A stretch of DNA of 64,000 nucleotides from Bowmanella pacifica (GCF_014645355.1 NZ_BMLS01000002.1:434001-498000); one strand, 5' to 3'. Shown: positions 33,681-44,625, counted from the first letter of the stretch. Notes: a model not told the origin generated them from the letters alone. Translations and numbers: made by a program.

Positions 33681-36680
33681 TTAGAAGTTGTAATTCAAAC
33701 CAACGTAGAAGCGACGACCGGCATAGCTGGCGTTGTATAAACGTGCCTTGCTGTCATCACCCAGATAGCTCTTAGACTCAGACTCGGTGAGGTTGATGAC
33801 CGAGGCTTGCAGGCTCAGGGCTTCATTAATGCTGTACGAGGCATTCAAATCCACCTGGTCGTAAGCATCCTGAATTTCATCCAGGCCATTAACCTTACCC
33901 AGCACTACATCACCGCGCTTGTTATAGGAAGCGCGCACGCTGAAGCTGTCGTTTTCATAGAAGGCCGACAAGTTGTACTGGTACTCGGCACTGCCCACCA
34001 GCACAGACTCACCAATCTTCTGACCGTTAAAGCTCACATCAGCCTGGTTGGTGTCGTTATAGGTGTAGTTACCGTACACACCAAAGCCGCTGTCGAAGTT
34101 GTGCTGGAAGAACACTTCCACCCCTTTAGACTTGGCATTGGAGCCGTTAGCCCAGGTATTGTAAGGGCTGATGGTGATGTCACCGGCTTCAACTACCCCA
34201 GGCTCGCCATCAAAATAGCGGCTGTAGCTGATCTGCATGGGCACGATAAAGTTATCGATGTCTTTGTGGAACAACGCCATACCCAGCGCAGAACCTTCAC
34301 CGTAGTAGTATTCAACCGACAGATCGAATTGCACTGACTCAAAAGAGTCCAGGTTCTTGTTACCACCACGGCCTTCAAAGCCTTCTGTGTCACCAAACTC
34401 ACCGCGGTCTTCCGCCCATTTTTCACTGGTATAGGCAAGCGCTTCTTCACGGCCCAGTTCAAAATAGTCCGGGCGGGCAATAGTTTTAGCCGCCGCTGCA
34501 CGAACCACCAGGTTATCGCTGGCGTCCCACACCAGGTTCAGGCTAGGTAGCAGGTGGGTCTCGGTTTTTTCTACCGTGACCGGGTTGATAACTTCGTACT
34601 GACGCACATCTTCAGGCAACTCTTCGCCAGTGACATCGTCATAGTAATCAAGGAAGTACTCATTGATTTCATTAGATAACGTAGCACGCTCGGTACGCAC
34701 ATAACGTAAGCCAAGATTACCACGCAGGCTGTTGTGGTCGAAGTCGGCCTGCACATAAGCAGCGGTGATGTCTTCTTCTATGCTGTAGTCATAGATTTGC
34801 TTTTCCCAGTAGTAATCCTGGTAATTGCTTCTGACAATCTCACGGTACTTATCCCAGTTGATGGTAGGCATCAGGTTGATATTAAAACCACCGATGATGT
34901 TGTCTTCCGGGTTGTCGTTAATCACGTCTTTAAAGGCTGGTACGCCAGGACCATTAGTGTCGTTGTCGTAGGTATCACCCTCTTCCAGATTCGCCACCTC
35001 ATCGGGGCTTAGGCCGGGCGTCCACCACAAGGTATCACCGGTAAAGCGCTCCAGTTCGGTATTACGATACTTAAGACCCGTGCGCAGGCGGTTTACCGGT
35101 CCCCAATCAACATCAAAATCCAAATCCAGCTGTGCGTAAGTTTCTTCCAGCTCGCTTTGCTCCCAGCCCGATGAGATAGAGCCGCGATCCGGCGTACCAC
35201 CCAGACCGTTTTGGATGTTAGTCAGCGTATCCGGATCCAGATACATGCTGATGGTGTCATTTGTCAGTGACCATCCGGCGGTTTGCGAGGCATTATTATG
35301 GTTGTACAGAGTATTACCGTTGGCATCGGTCATCACGTTGCCGTTAGCATCCAGCCTGGCTTCAGAGCGATGGCTCTTGTAAGCGACTTTCCAGTCTTCG
35401 GTTGGGCCACCTTCTGCCTTGGTGTTACCCACAACGAACTTAGCCGAGAAACTATCGCCCAGATAGTTAAAGTTCAGATCCACCGTATCAGAGCTATTCT
35501 CAATACGCTGATAACCACCGCGGTACCAGGGGAATTCCAGCGCTACTTCGTTGCCGCTGGCGGTAGCAGAGAAATCAGCACCGGTAATAATGGAGTCGGT
35601 TTCATCCACTGTCATACCTACCAAACGGTCAGGACGGTAGTGCCATTCAGGCATATCCACGTAGGACATAGTGCGGTTCTGACCCAGGGTAAAACCAAAG
35701 TAGTTCACACCCAGCTCAATGCGATCGGTAGGACGCCATTGGCTGCTGATCTGAATACCTTCGCGCTCACGATCTTCTTTTACCACCCCGGTACGCAGAC
35801 CACGGGGCAACCAGTAACCTTCGTATTGTTTGCCACTGGCGTCGGTAACGGTATTCCAGTAATAAGCATCATCCACCGGGTTACCATTGGCATCCAGGGC
35901 CTGCGCAGTGCCATTGGCTCTGTCTTCAGGATCAGCCGTATACATGGAGTAATACATGTCGCCGCTGAGGGTACGGTTAGTTCTGTCCTGCTTGGTGTAG
36001 CCGGCCAGGATCCCGAAAGTTTCATCCTCATTTTTCCACGAGTACAACCCGGCAAACTGCGGCTCGTGATCTTCGGTCACATCGGCATAAGTACTTTCTA
36101 TATTAATAATGCCTGAGTTGGCATCCATCTCCAGCGGCTTACGGGAATGCAGAATCACGCTGCCACCAACACCACCTTCATCCAGACGGGCTTCCGGGGT
36201 TTTAAACACTTCCACTCTGCCAATCATCGACGACGGCAGCAGCTTGTAATCAAATGAGCGCGACGGCTTGCCCGGCGATGAGGCAATGAAGTTGCCGTTT
36301 AACTGAGTCAGGGTCAGGTCGGAGTTTAAACCACGAATACTAACGGTAGCGCCTTCGCCGCCGTCACGCTGAATAATAATGCCGGGAACCCGCTGCAAAG
36401 AATCCGCAATGTTTTTATCCGGGAACTTACCAATGTCTTCGGCGGTAATGGCCTCCACCACGGCATTAGACATGCGTTTTACCGCCAGGCTTTCTGCCAT
36501 ACTGGCGCGGATACCGCGCACTTCCACCACTTCCATGCCCTCTTCTACGGACTGAAAGCCCTCAGACTGTTGGGCGTTGGCCTGGGAACAGGCGGCCGCC
36601 ACTGACAAACAAAGCAATGAGCGCATAAAGGATTTGTTCAAACCGGCTTTGCCCTTTTGAGACTGCTGTAAATTCTGCAT
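33681..36680 (-). CDS. TonB-dependent outer-membrane receptor
   Basis: A 999-residue outer-membrane receptor of the long TonB type common in Alteromonadales and Caulobacter. It has an N-terminal signal (cleavage after NAQ, about residue 37), a TonB-box-like EVVEVRGIRAS segment, then a plug with AEDIGKFPDKNIADSLQRVP and IQRDGGEGATVSIRGLN. A beta-barrel follows, ending in the aromatic terminal strand GRRFYVGLNYNF. Such receptors import large or scarce substrates with TonB energy. It diverges from a GntR/UTRA regulator with two matching palindromes between, and a metallophosphoesterase lipoprotein follows. Confidence 0.93.
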   Translation of the reverse strand: MQNLQQSQKGKAGLNKSFMRSLLCLSVAAACSQANAQQSEGFQSVEEGMEVVEVRGIRASMAESLAVKRMSNAVVEAITAEDIGKFPDKNIADSLQRVPGIIIQRDGGEGATVSIRGLNSDLTLTQLNGNFIASSPGKPSRSFDYKLLPSSMIGRVEVFKTPEARLDEGGVGGSVILHSRKPLEMDANSGIINIESTYADVTEDHEPQFAGLYSWKNEDETFGILAGYTKQDRTNRTLSGDMYYSMYTADPEDRANGTAQALDANGNPVDDAYYWNTVTDASGKQYEGYWLPRGLRTGVVKEDREREGIQISSQWRPTDRIELGVNYFGFTLGQNRTMSYVDMPEWHYRPDRLVGMTVDETDSIITGADFSATASGNEVALEFPWYRGGYQRIENSSDTVDLNFNYLGDSFSAKFVVGNTKAEGGPTEDWKVAYKSHRSEARLDANGNVMTDANGNTLYNHNNASQTAGWSLTNDTISMYLDPDTLTNIQNGLGGTPDRGSISSGWEQSELEETYAQLDLDFDVDWGPVNRLRTGLKYRNTELERFTGDTLWWTPGLSPDEVANLEEGDTYDNDTNGPGVPAFKDVINDNPEDNIIGGFNINLMPTINWDKYREIVRSNYQDYYWEKQIYDYSIEEDITAAYVQADFDHNSLRGNLGLRYVRTERATLSNEINEYFLDYYDDVTGEELPEDVRQYEVINPVTVEKTETHLLPSLNLVWDASDNLVVRAAAAKTIARPDYFELGREEALAYTSEKWAEDRGEFGDTEGFEGRGGNKNLDSFESVQFDLSVEYYYGEGSALGMALFHKDIDNFIVPMQISYSRYFDGEPGVVEAGDITISPYNTWANGSNAKSKGVEVFFQHNFDSGFGVYGNYTYNDTNQADVSFNGQKIGESVLVGSAEYQYNLSAFYENDSFSVRASYNKRGDVVLGKVNGLDEIQDAYDQVDLNASYSINEALSLQASVINLTESESKSYLGDDSKARLYNASYAGRRFYVGLNYNF

Positions 36681-36846
36681 AACTAGGTTCCTAGCGATCT
36701 AATAGATTTCAATTCACCAATACGTCCGACTGCCTGACTTCCCTGCGCACTTACCTTTTCTGTTCGTCAGCGCTGCGTCTCCACCTTGCGACCGGTTCTG
36801 TCAATAATGAGCGGAACCAAACCGTCTTTTAGGTTTCAAACGCAAA

Positions 36847-36860
36847 TTGGTACGTTCCAA
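36847..36860. promoter_or_regulatory. GntR/UTRA operator, imperfect copy
   Basis: TTGGTACGTTCCAA is a 14-bp inverted repeat with one mismatch. It is nearly identical to the perfect copy 67 bp away and fits the TGGTnnnnACCA pattern of HutC-subfamily GntR regulators. Confidence 0.65.
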
Positions 36861-36912
36861 AACCCCGCCACAGTACGTGCGATGAATGACAGTTTTATGA
36901 AAGAAAAATTAA

Positions 36913-36928
36913 TTTGGTACGTACCAAA
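36913..36928. promoter_or_regulatory. GntR/UTRA operator, perfect palindrome
   Basis: TTTGGTACGTACCAAA is a perfect 16-bp palindrome in the 337-base region between the TonB receptor and the GntR gene. HutC-subfamily proteins such as PhnF and NagR/DasR recognise TGGTnnnnACCA sites. Nothing else in this gap looks like a gene. Confidence 0.75.
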
Positions 36929-37017
36929 CGAAGGGCTGATTATCTTGTTACAAAAGGGATAGCGTGCTATCAAAGATTTTTAAGCCTGCATAACACCTTG
37001 TTAAAAAGCGAGTGACA

Positions 37018-37740
37018 ATGTCTGACAATAACAGCTTTGCTTATGCTGCAGTAAGAGAAGCCATCAGCGAGCAGATCCAACATGGCAAACTAGCGGAAAA
37101 CCAGCCGCTGGCCGCTGAACGGGATCTCTGCGAGCAATTTCAGGTATCCCGCTCCACCCTGCGTCAGGCGCTATCACAACTGGAAAACATGGGGCTGATT
37201 TACCGCAAGAACCGCTCAGGCTGGTATGTTTGTCCACGCAAGTTACGCTATGAACCGACGCGTCATGTATCCTTTTTAGACTATGCGGTGGCACAAGGTT
37301 TTACCCCCACCACTCGCCTCCTGTCAGTGCAAAAAATAAAAGCCGGCGCTAAGCTGAGTCAGTTGATGGAGCTGGATGGCAGAAGCACAGTCACAGCCCT
37401 CACCCGTTTACGGGCGGTTGATGGACGACCGGTATTAATGGAACAGATCTACTTTAATCAGCGGCATTTTCCCGGCCTGGAAAAACAGGATCTGAGTCTG
37501 TCTATCAACGCTATGCTGAAAAACCACTACCACCACCACGCCCTAAGCACCCAAATCAGCATAGAGTCCTGCTGCCTGTTTACTCCGGCTGCCGCCCATC
37601 TGGGTGTTAATGACGGGGCGTTGGGACTCAAAGTACAACGCACCTTGCGCAACGCTGAAGGTGAAATCATCGAGTTTGATGAAGAGCTTTGGCGACATGA
37701 TGCTTTAGTGGTGGAGAATCATGCCCATATTCAGATGTAG
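37018..37740 (+). CDS. GntR family regulator, HutC/UTRA subfamily
   Basis: A 240-residue regulator. The winged helix spans about residues 5-73 (QPLAAERDLCEQFQVSRSTL, LENMGLIYRKNRSGWYV), followed by a UTRA ligand-binding domain (about 95-235) with the typical ALTRLRAVDGRPVLMEQIYF and a late EIIEFDEELWRHD. The ATG at 37018 is preferred over the GTG at 37012. UTRA domains bind small ligands such as phosphorylated sugars or phosphonate-related compounds. Its neighbours are a TonB receptor and a phosphoesterase, and two TGGTnnnnACCA palindromes lie between, so self- and receptor regulation is likely. Confidence 0.9.
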   Translation: MSDNNSFAYAAVREAISEQIQHGKLAENQPLAAERDLCEQFQVSRSTLRQALSQLENMGLIYRKNRSGWYVCPRKLRYEPTRHVSFLDYAVAQGFTPTTRLLSVQKIKAGAKLSQLMELDGRSTVTALTRLRAVDGRPVLMEQIYFNQRHFPGLEKQDLSLSINAMLKNHYHHHALSTQISIESCCLFTPAAAHLGVNDGALGLKVQRTLRNAEGEIIEFDEELWRHDALVVENHAHIQM

Positions 37741-37748
37741 TTGAGCGA

Positions 37749-37774
37749 AGGCCGTCTTTTTAAATAAACGGCCT
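37749..37774. terminator. Possible terminator hairpin
   Basis: AGGCCGT (37749-37755) pairs with ACGGCCT (37768-37774) around a T/A-rich loop, between the convergent GntR and serine-hydrolase genes. It lacks a clear T-run after the stem. Confidence 0.4.
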
Positions 37775-37793
37775 GATAGGTCAATAATTAGCG

Positions 37794-39140
37794 TTATTTG
37801 GTTTGGCGCTGATATTGATAGGCACCACCACCTTGATTCAGCACAAAGCCAGAGGCAGGTTTGTCATGCTCTAATACAAATGCCAAACGAATACCGGCCT
37901 GTTCAAACACGAACTCTCGACCACTGATAGCGGTTAATGGAAACGCCCCCTGCCCAGTGGCCTGGGCAAAGAGCGCTTCGCCATCGATAAAGACCTTGAT
38001 ATCCAGCGGCAGTTGACTAGAGCCGTAGTCACCCACAAAGCGCTGCAAATCCATGTCTTTAGCGTCTATGGCCTTAACGAATTCAGGCGGGCGCACCGGC
38101 ATATCAAAATAGGCACTCAGCATCGCGATCAACATGTCGTTAAATGCATAATTCACGCCGTTGGACAGCGCAGTGATGGCCAGCCCCTTTTCCGGCAAAT
38201 AAGCAGAAATGGAAACAAAACCGTCGATGCTACCCTTGTGACCAAGTAGCTGATATTGATGAAATGGCATAGGGAATAAAGCAAAACCATAGCCTGGTTG
38301 CAATGCACGCATCTGTTTAAGCGAGTCGGCCGACAGCAGTTTGCCGTTAAACAGGGCGGCAAAGAATTGATTCAACTCAGTTGGTGTAGATACCAGCGCC
38401 CCCGCGCCAAAGGGTACGCTCATGTCACTCTCACTGGCACGCTGCCACTGGCCCTGCCATTGATAAGACAAGGCCTGATTAAGCTCTGGGGTAATCTTGC
38501 CGCCGTAGCCGGTGCGTTTTAATCCCAGTGGCTGAATAATCTGGGTATCGAGCAGGTCGGCATAAGTTGTACCACTGACCTTCTCAATAATCAGGCTGAG
38601 CAGATAGTAATTGGTATTGGAATACGCCTGTTTTTCATCGGGGGCGAAGTCAGGAGGTAAGGCCAACATTCTATCCAGCATCTGCTTCTGGCTCTGTGGG
38701 CTTTGCATATACAGGCCATAATCCTGGGCATTGGTGAAATTGAACAGCCCTGAGCGGTGGGCCAGCAAATGCTCAACCGTGATTTTGTCACTGTTGGGAA
38801 ACTCGGTGAAATAGCGGCTAAGGGGCCAATCTAATTGCAATTTTCCCTGCTCAACCAATTGCATCACCAGTACCGCAGTAAAAGTTTTGCTGATTGAACC
38901 GATGCGCAGTTGGGTATCGGCATTTAGCGCCTGCTGGCTTTCAACCTCAGCATAGCCCTGCTGATTGGCATAAATCGGCCGGCCATTTTCACTTAGCGCG
39001 ACACTGAGCATCATTTTATTGTGCTGGCCCAGTTGGGCCAGATAGTGATCCAGTTGTTCCTTGCCTCTAACCGACATATCCGCAGCCACCGGCAGGCTAA
39101 GCCCAAGCAAGGCCAGCAAACCAATCCATCGTTTATACAT
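37794..39140 (-). CDS. Beta-lactamase-family (class C fold) serine hydrolase
   Basis: A 448-residue exported hydrolase. It has a signal peptide (cleavage after VAA, residue 20) and the penicillin-binding fold motifs SISK at residues 82-85 with nucleophile S82, YSN at 173-175 and GHKGSIDG near 310. A small beta-rich C-terminal domain follows (from about 345). The set is that of AmpC-like esterases and D-aminopeptidases; nothing shows that antibiotics are the substrate. The ATG at 39140 is chosen because GAGGGAAC lies just before it; the frame is open to 39227, but the extra residues have no signal character. Confidence 0.88.
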   Translation of the reverse strand: MYKRWIGLLALLGLSLPVAADMSVRGKEQLDHYLAQLGQHNKMMLSVALSENGRPIYANQQGYAEVESQQALNADTQLRIGSISKTFTAVLVMQLVEQGKLQLDWPLSRYFTEFPNSDKITVEHLLAHRSGLFNFTNAQDYGLYMQSPQSQKQMLDRMLALPPDFAPDEKQAYSNTNYYLLSLIIEKVSGTTYADLLDTQIIQPLGLKRTGYGGKITPELNQALSYQWQGQWQRASESDMSVPFGAGALVSTPTELNQFFAALFNGKLLSADSLKQMRALQPGYGFALFPMPFHQYQLLGHKGSIDGFVSISAYLPEKGLAITALSNGVNYAFNDMLIAMLSAYFDMPVRPPEFVKAIDAKDMDLQRFVGDYGSSQLPLDIKVFIDGEALFAQATGQGAFPLTAISGREFVFEQAGIRLAFVLEHDKPASGFVLNQGGGAYQYQRQTK

Positions 39141-39321
39141 TTTCAGTTCCCTCTTTGAATTTACCCAAAGATTACCGCCAAGCTTCGAAGCAAGCCAGTA
39201 TGATTTGTAAGTAGATTGTATGCTCATATGGCAGGAGTCTGGCCGCGGTCTATGCAGGGGAAAGTCAGCCGCAACATGGGGTAAAGGTTCGGTGGTGTCC
39301 GCCTTAAGACAACGCCATGTA

Positions 39322-39350
39322 TCAGAAAAGAAGCCCCTGGATAGGGGCTT
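39322..39350 (-). terminator. Terminator after the formaldehyde dehydrogenase gene
   Basis: AAGCCCCT and AGGGGCTT pair around a four-base loop. On the minus strand a TCTTTTCT run follows. Confidence 0.75.
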
Positions 39351-39367
39351 ATAAACTTGCCAGTGAT

Positions 39368-40495
<1,128 letters not shown>

Positions 40496-40589
40496 TTATT
40501 CCTCACAATAAAATATGAAGAGATCCTACATTAGCCACCACAGAGTGATAATATCCACAGAATAAATTCACTATTACACATATGTAACA

Positions 40590-41486
40590 ATGAGCTATAT
40601 CCCTGCTTGGAATGGCATTGCCGAATTTGTTTGTGTGGTGGAAACCGGCAGCTTTACCGCTGCCGCCCAACGGTTGCAGGTGTCCACCGCCCAAGTCAGC
40701 CGCCAGGTTAATCAGTTGGAACAGCGCCTGGGCGTGCAGCTACTGCACCGTACCACGCGCAAAGTGAGAGTGTCTGAAACCGGCCAGCGCTACTATCAGC
40801 AGTGCCGCCAACTGATGGACGGTTTTGAGGACGCTGAGCAAGCCTTGCAGGAGCTGCAAAGCACGCCCAAAGGTAAGATTCGTCTTACCGCCCCCATCAC
40901 TTACGGGGAGCGGATTCTGATGCCGCTGCTAATTGATTTTCAGGAGAACTATCCACAGCTCAGCCTCGAAGTAGAACTGACCAATGCCCGTTTGGATATT
41001 GTCGACAGCGGCCTGGATCTGGCTATCCGCCTGGGCCGGTTGGAAGACAGCCGCTTACGTTTTCGCAAACTGGCCAGCCGCAATGTTTACACCTGCGCCT
41101 CACCCGCTTATATCCAGACTTATGGCCAGCCGACCACATTAAACCAACTAAAACGCCATAATTGTTTGCTCGGTTCGCTGGGCTACTGGCGTTTTAAGGA
41201 CAACGGTCAAGAGCGCAATATCACAGTAAATGGCAGCTTGCGCTGTAATAGCGGCGTGTCACTGTTATATGCCGCCGAAAAGGCACTTGGCATAGTACAA
41301 CTCCCCGAAGAATATGTGCTGGAGAAGATTCAGCAAGGTGAACTGATAGAAGTATTGGCCCCATACAGGCCCGACAGTGAAGGCATATGGGGGCTGTATC
41401 CCGCCAGTCGCTGGACCGCCCCCGGTGTGGGTCTGCTGCTGGATTACTTACAACAGCATCTGCCGCAAAGCCGTGAAGACAACTAG
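40590..41486 (+). CDS. LysR family regulator divergent from frmA
   Basis: A 298-residue LysR protein. The helix-turn-helix spans residues 1-65 (AEFVCVVETGSFTAAAQRLQ, VSRQVNQLEQRLGVQLLHRT); the effector-binding domain spans about 90-290. The gene diverges from frmA across 97 bases, an arrangement known for formaldehyde-responsive LysR genes in several gammaproteobacteria, so control of frmA is likely. The ribosome site before ATG 40590 is poor. The effector is inferred, not shown. Confidence 0.9.
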   Translation: MSYIPAWNGIAEFVCVVETGSFTAAAQRLQVSTAQVSRQVNQLEQRLGVQLLHRTTRKVRVSETGQRYYQQCRQLMDGFEDAEQALQELQSTPKGKIRLTAPITYGERILMPLLIDFQENYPQLSLEVELTNARLDIVDSGLDLAIRLGRLEDSRLRFRKLASRNVYTCASPAYIQTYGQPTTLNQLKRHNCLLGSLGYWRFKDNGQERNITVNGSLRCNSGVSLLYAAEKALGIVQLPEEYVLEKIQQGELIEVLAPYRPDSEGIWGLYPASRWTAPGVGLLLDYLQQHLPQSREDN

Positions 41487-41537
41487 GGGCAAACTACCCA
41501 CTGAGCCATCGCTTCTTAGAAAGAGCGCGCTCATCAA

Positions 41538-42098
41538 CTAAAGGTGCAAATGCAGCCAGGCACCTTCGGTTTCACCGTGGTTGGTATCATCATCATATTG
41601 TTTATTGGCTTTTTTCAATTCGGCCATTATCGCTTGAGCTTGTTTGTTGAGATCTTTCTCCAATGTCCGGCAATTTTCCTGTGGACCTATGGCATTGAGT
41701 TTCTGATCGATTGACGCTGCCGCCTCTTTGGCCAGTTTACCGTGGCGTTCTTCATGCAGGGCAAGATTTGGATACCAGGCATCCCATACCTGCTTAACTT
41801 CATCACTGGCCGACGCCAGTTTAGGCATAGTGTATGTCAGGGTTAAGGTGGTCTCTACCTTGGTCAATGCACATTGCTTATCGCGGGTTTTCCACCAGTA
41901 CTTCCAACCAATATGGTATTTGGTATGGCCGTGAAATATCTCACCGTCTTCGCGAATAGGCGACGCTTTGTTCAGAGCAGATAAAAGCCGACCTTTCTCG
42001 CTTGCAGAGACATTATAGTGGCGGTAATTCTCTATCACTTTCGCCTCGGCCAAGCAGAATAAAGGCAAAAACAGCAATACGACCGGCAGTTTTTTCAT
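41538..42098 (-). CDS. DUF922 family exported zinc protease-like protein
   Basis: A 186-residue exported protein with a signal peptide (cleavage near AEA, residue 19) and the DUF922 core. It carries a zinc motif HEERH at residues 115-119 within LALHEERHGKLA, followed by helices rich in Lys and Glu. DUF922 proteins are predicted Zn-dependent peptidases. The ATG at 42098 has AAGGATGG upstream and starts the signal sequence; the frame remains open to 42158. The C-terminus is Asp- and His-rich (DDDTNHGE). It is a single gene on the minus strand. Confidence 0.8.
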   Translation of the reverse strand: MKKLPVVLLFLPLFCLAEAKVIENYRHYNVSASEKGRLLSALNKASPIREDGEIFHGHTKYHIGWKYWWKTRDKQCALTKVETTLTLTYTMPKLASASDEVKQVWDAWYPNLALHEERHGKLAKEAAASIDQKLNAIGPQENCRTLEKDLNKQAQAIMAELKKANKQYDDDTNHGETEGAWLHLHL

Positions 42099-42287
42099 CA
42101 ACCCATCCTTGTTACACGGGGAATACCAAGCACTTATCACCACCAATTTATGGAGCACAATAAAACACAGCGCTTGGTATCAAAATCACGATGGGGGCAA
42201 GCTTAATCGCTAAGGCTTAGGTATGGCAAAAGTATTCACTATCAGGTGACATGAATCAGGACAAAATGGTCATAAGCTGCCACACAG

Positions 42288-42686
42288 CTATTTTCTAACC
42301 TTGGCCGCCAGATAGGGAGAAAGCAAGGTAACCAGTAACACCAAAGTCCAGAGGTTACCGTCTTTCAAGGTATAAGGTTCCAGCAACTGCTGCCAGCTAT
42401 GCCCCTGAATCACATAGCCCAGCACAAACTCAAAACATAAGGTTAGTACCAGCCAGAACACCCCCACCGCCCAATAACGATGCGTGGAGCCTCGGCCCAA
42501 CCAAGGCAGAGTTAGGTAAGTAACGACAAAAATACACAAACAAAGCAGTATGCCGCTGAGTATAAACGCCGCCGTTTTTACAAACAGCCCCAACAGCACC
42601 GATTCGCGAAAAATACCGTTGGCAATGGCCAGTACTAAAATACCCAACCAAATCAAAAAAGCTTTTAGGAATAGAGCATTGCGCAT
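42288..42686 (-). CDS. Small integral membrane protein of unknown function
   Basis: A 132-residue protein with four predicted helices (about residues 5-24, 30-55, 65-85 and 105-125) and short loops. It has no known motif. The ATG at 42686 begins MRNALFLKAFLIWLG, with AGGG upstream; the longer frame to 42725 adds a Cys-rich stretch unlike a protein start. It stands alone; about 290 bases to the next gene hold nothing clear. Confidence 0.62.
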   Translation of the reverse strand: MRNALFLKAFLIWLGILVLAIANGIFRESVLLGLFVKTAAFILSGILLCLCIFVVTYLTLPWLGRGSTHRYWAVGVFWLVLTLCFEFVLGYVIQGHSWQQLLEPYTLKDGNLWTLVLLVTLLSPYLAAKVRK

Positions 42687-43014
42687 ACTTAACCCTGGAC
42701 AACAATTATTGATAGCTAGTCCCAAGAAAACTCATAACACAGTAACAATAATAATCACCGCAAGCCATTCCACCCTGCTGTTGCGCTGACATTTTCCAGC
42801 AGTTCATCACTGACTTTCGAGACTGAAAACTAGCTGCAATAAAAAGTCGCTATAACCAATCTGACAGGGATGCATCCGCTTTGGTAGGTAAATGCGTGTT
42901 TTCCCTGAATACAAAGTGAACACCTCGCCCCCTCGGTAGAAAAAACGTTCAGTAAGTGACAATATGACTTTGCCTTACTTAAGTTGTAACCTGTTGTAAT
43001 TAAAGGGAACTAAC

Positions 43015-44625
43015 ATGCTCAACTCAATATACTCAGAAGCAATACGTAGGTTTTCCGGCCTGTTAATTTGCTCAATTGGCGTTCTATTCAGCACCTTCAG
43101 CCACGCCCAATCCTCAGCACTTACCGGCGTCTGGCAAGGCTCGTACAAATGCGGGCAAGGAGCCACCGGCTCAACCTTGGAGGTGCAAACCTTCGATGGT
43201 CAGCAGGGCCAGGGGGTATTTAGCTTTTATAATCTTGCCGGCCAGCGCAACGCAGCCTCCGGCAGCTACCAAGTAGACATCTACCGCCCCGCTGGGCAGC
43301 AAAATATCACCATAAAGCCCAAAGCCTGGATTAAACAGCCAGGAGGCTACTCCATGGTCGGTTTTACCCTCAACCAGGCTGGTAGCGCTTTAAATGGCAA
43401 CGTCGATTTCGGTGGTTGCGACAGCATATCACTGAAGCGCCAGGATAAAAGTGCTAATACTATGGAGGACGGCAAGGGCGCTAACCAACCAGCCACTGTG
43501 AACCAAGGTCGCCCTCTGACTAGTACCCAAGACAGCCCGGGGATCTGGCAAGGTCTCTTAAGCTCACATCTGGGCTCGATTAAACGGGCTAATCCCGTCA
43601 CCCTGACCTTGATCGATACGGGCGGTATCTTGCATCTGGATAGTCTCACCCAATCCTGTAAATGGCTTATCTCTGGCCAGGCCAATCAGCAGGGGCAATT
43701 CAGTGCAACGGTTTATCGTGGTAAACCCCAAAACTGCAAGAATGGCACTGTCAGCCTAAATAATGATGGCGACAAACTAGTCTTGGCTAACACACCACTG
43801 TTTAATCAGCCACTGGTGCTACAGCGCCATCTAGGCCCAGTGGAACGCCCTGCCGGCGAACCAGTTCCAGATTTTAAAGTTCTGGGCGTAGGGCTGGGAA
43901 ACATGGTGGATAAACTGCAGGACCTCTCGGAGGCACCCAAGCAATTTAAGGCAGGACAACACGATAATCCCCAAGGTAACCGGCGCTTTGTGAATGCTGA
44001 AATGCCGCTCAATGCTTTATATAGTACCGTTGTTTGGCCTTTTAACACTCACCCCAACGCGCATCAGGATGTACTGTCGGCCTATGCAGTCAGGCTCAGA
44101 GGCAACCATATCTCTGCCATACAGCGTATTCACCGCCCTATGCCTAACAGTGCCCCTAATGCTTCGGCTTACGCGCAAGCTTTGCTAGCGCAATACGGTA
44201 CGCCTTCACAGGAAACAGCCAAGCATAAAACCCGCACTTTTACCTGGCATTACGACAGGCAGGCGAAGCTGCTCCCCGCCACTCAGGCCGCCCGCTGCAC
44301 CCCCGAAAATCCAAATGATCGCGATCAACTGCGGGCCCGCATCAGCACAGAATACGCCTGGTTTAAGCTTTACCATGGCAAAGTGACGGTCACAGAACAG
44401 ACCGCTAACAGTACGCTGATCCCCGTCTCAGACTGTGGCTTTACCCTAACATACAGCCTGACGGCACAAGATAATGGCACAGTTGATAGGCTATCCGCCG
44501 TGGCCTTTGACCATACTGCTATTGCCAATAGTATCTGGCAGGACAGAGCACGCTACGCCAAAACCGAAGTCAGCCAGCAAGCAAAACGCCTGGAAAAAGG
44601 CGCGAATGCCAAGCTCAGATTGTAA
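43015..44625 (+). CDS. Secreted protein with two W-Q-G domains
   Basis: A 536-residue exported protein with a signal peptide (cleavage after SHA, about residue 31). Two similar beta-rich domains begin TGVWQGSYKCG (about residue 37) and GIWQGLLSSHL (about 177), each ending in a strand pair with a Cys and LxLxR. A C-terminal region with more mixed structure (about 280-536) follows. The WQG modules recall lipocalin- or DUF-type ligand-binding sandwiches, and a similar pair occurs in the gene at 54.1 kb. A GGGAAC site precedes the ATG. A small lipoprotein gene follows after 14 bases, so they are co-transcribed. No function is assigned. Confidence 0.7.
   Translation: MLNSIYSEAIRRFSGLLICSIGVLFSTFSHAQSSALTGVWQGSYKCGQGATGSTLEVQTFDGQQGQGVFSFYNLAGQRNAASGSYQVDIYRPAGQQNITIKPKAWIKQPGGYSMVGFTLNQAGSALNGNVDFGGCDSISLKRQDKSANTMEDGKGANQPATVNQGRPLTSTQDSPGIWQGLLSSHLGSIKRANPVTLTLIDTGGILHLDSLTQSCKWLISGQANQQGQFSATVYRGKPQNCKNGTVSLNNDGDKLVLANTPLFNQPLVLQRHLGPVERPAGEPVPDFKVLGVGLGNMVDKLQDLSEAPKQFKAGQHDNPQGNRRFVNAEMPLNALYSTVVWPFNTHPNAHQDVLSAYAVRLRGNHISAIQRIHRPMPNSAPNASAYAQALLAQYGTPSQETAKHKTRTFTWHYDRQAKLLPATQAARCTPENPNDRDQLRARISTEYAWFKLYHGKVTVTEQTANSTLIPVSDCGFTLTYSLTAQDNGTVDRLSAVAFDHTAIANSIWQDRARYAKTEVSQQAKRLEKGANAKLRL

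Noticed and set aside
35283-36116. A 277-codon frame antisense to the TonB receptor
   Set aside because: It mirrors the codon bias of the receptor gene, has no ribosome site and no domain likeness.
37794-39140. Antibiotic-resistance beta-lactamase
   Set aside because: The motifs show only the broad serine-hydrolase fold; esterase and peptidase members share them.
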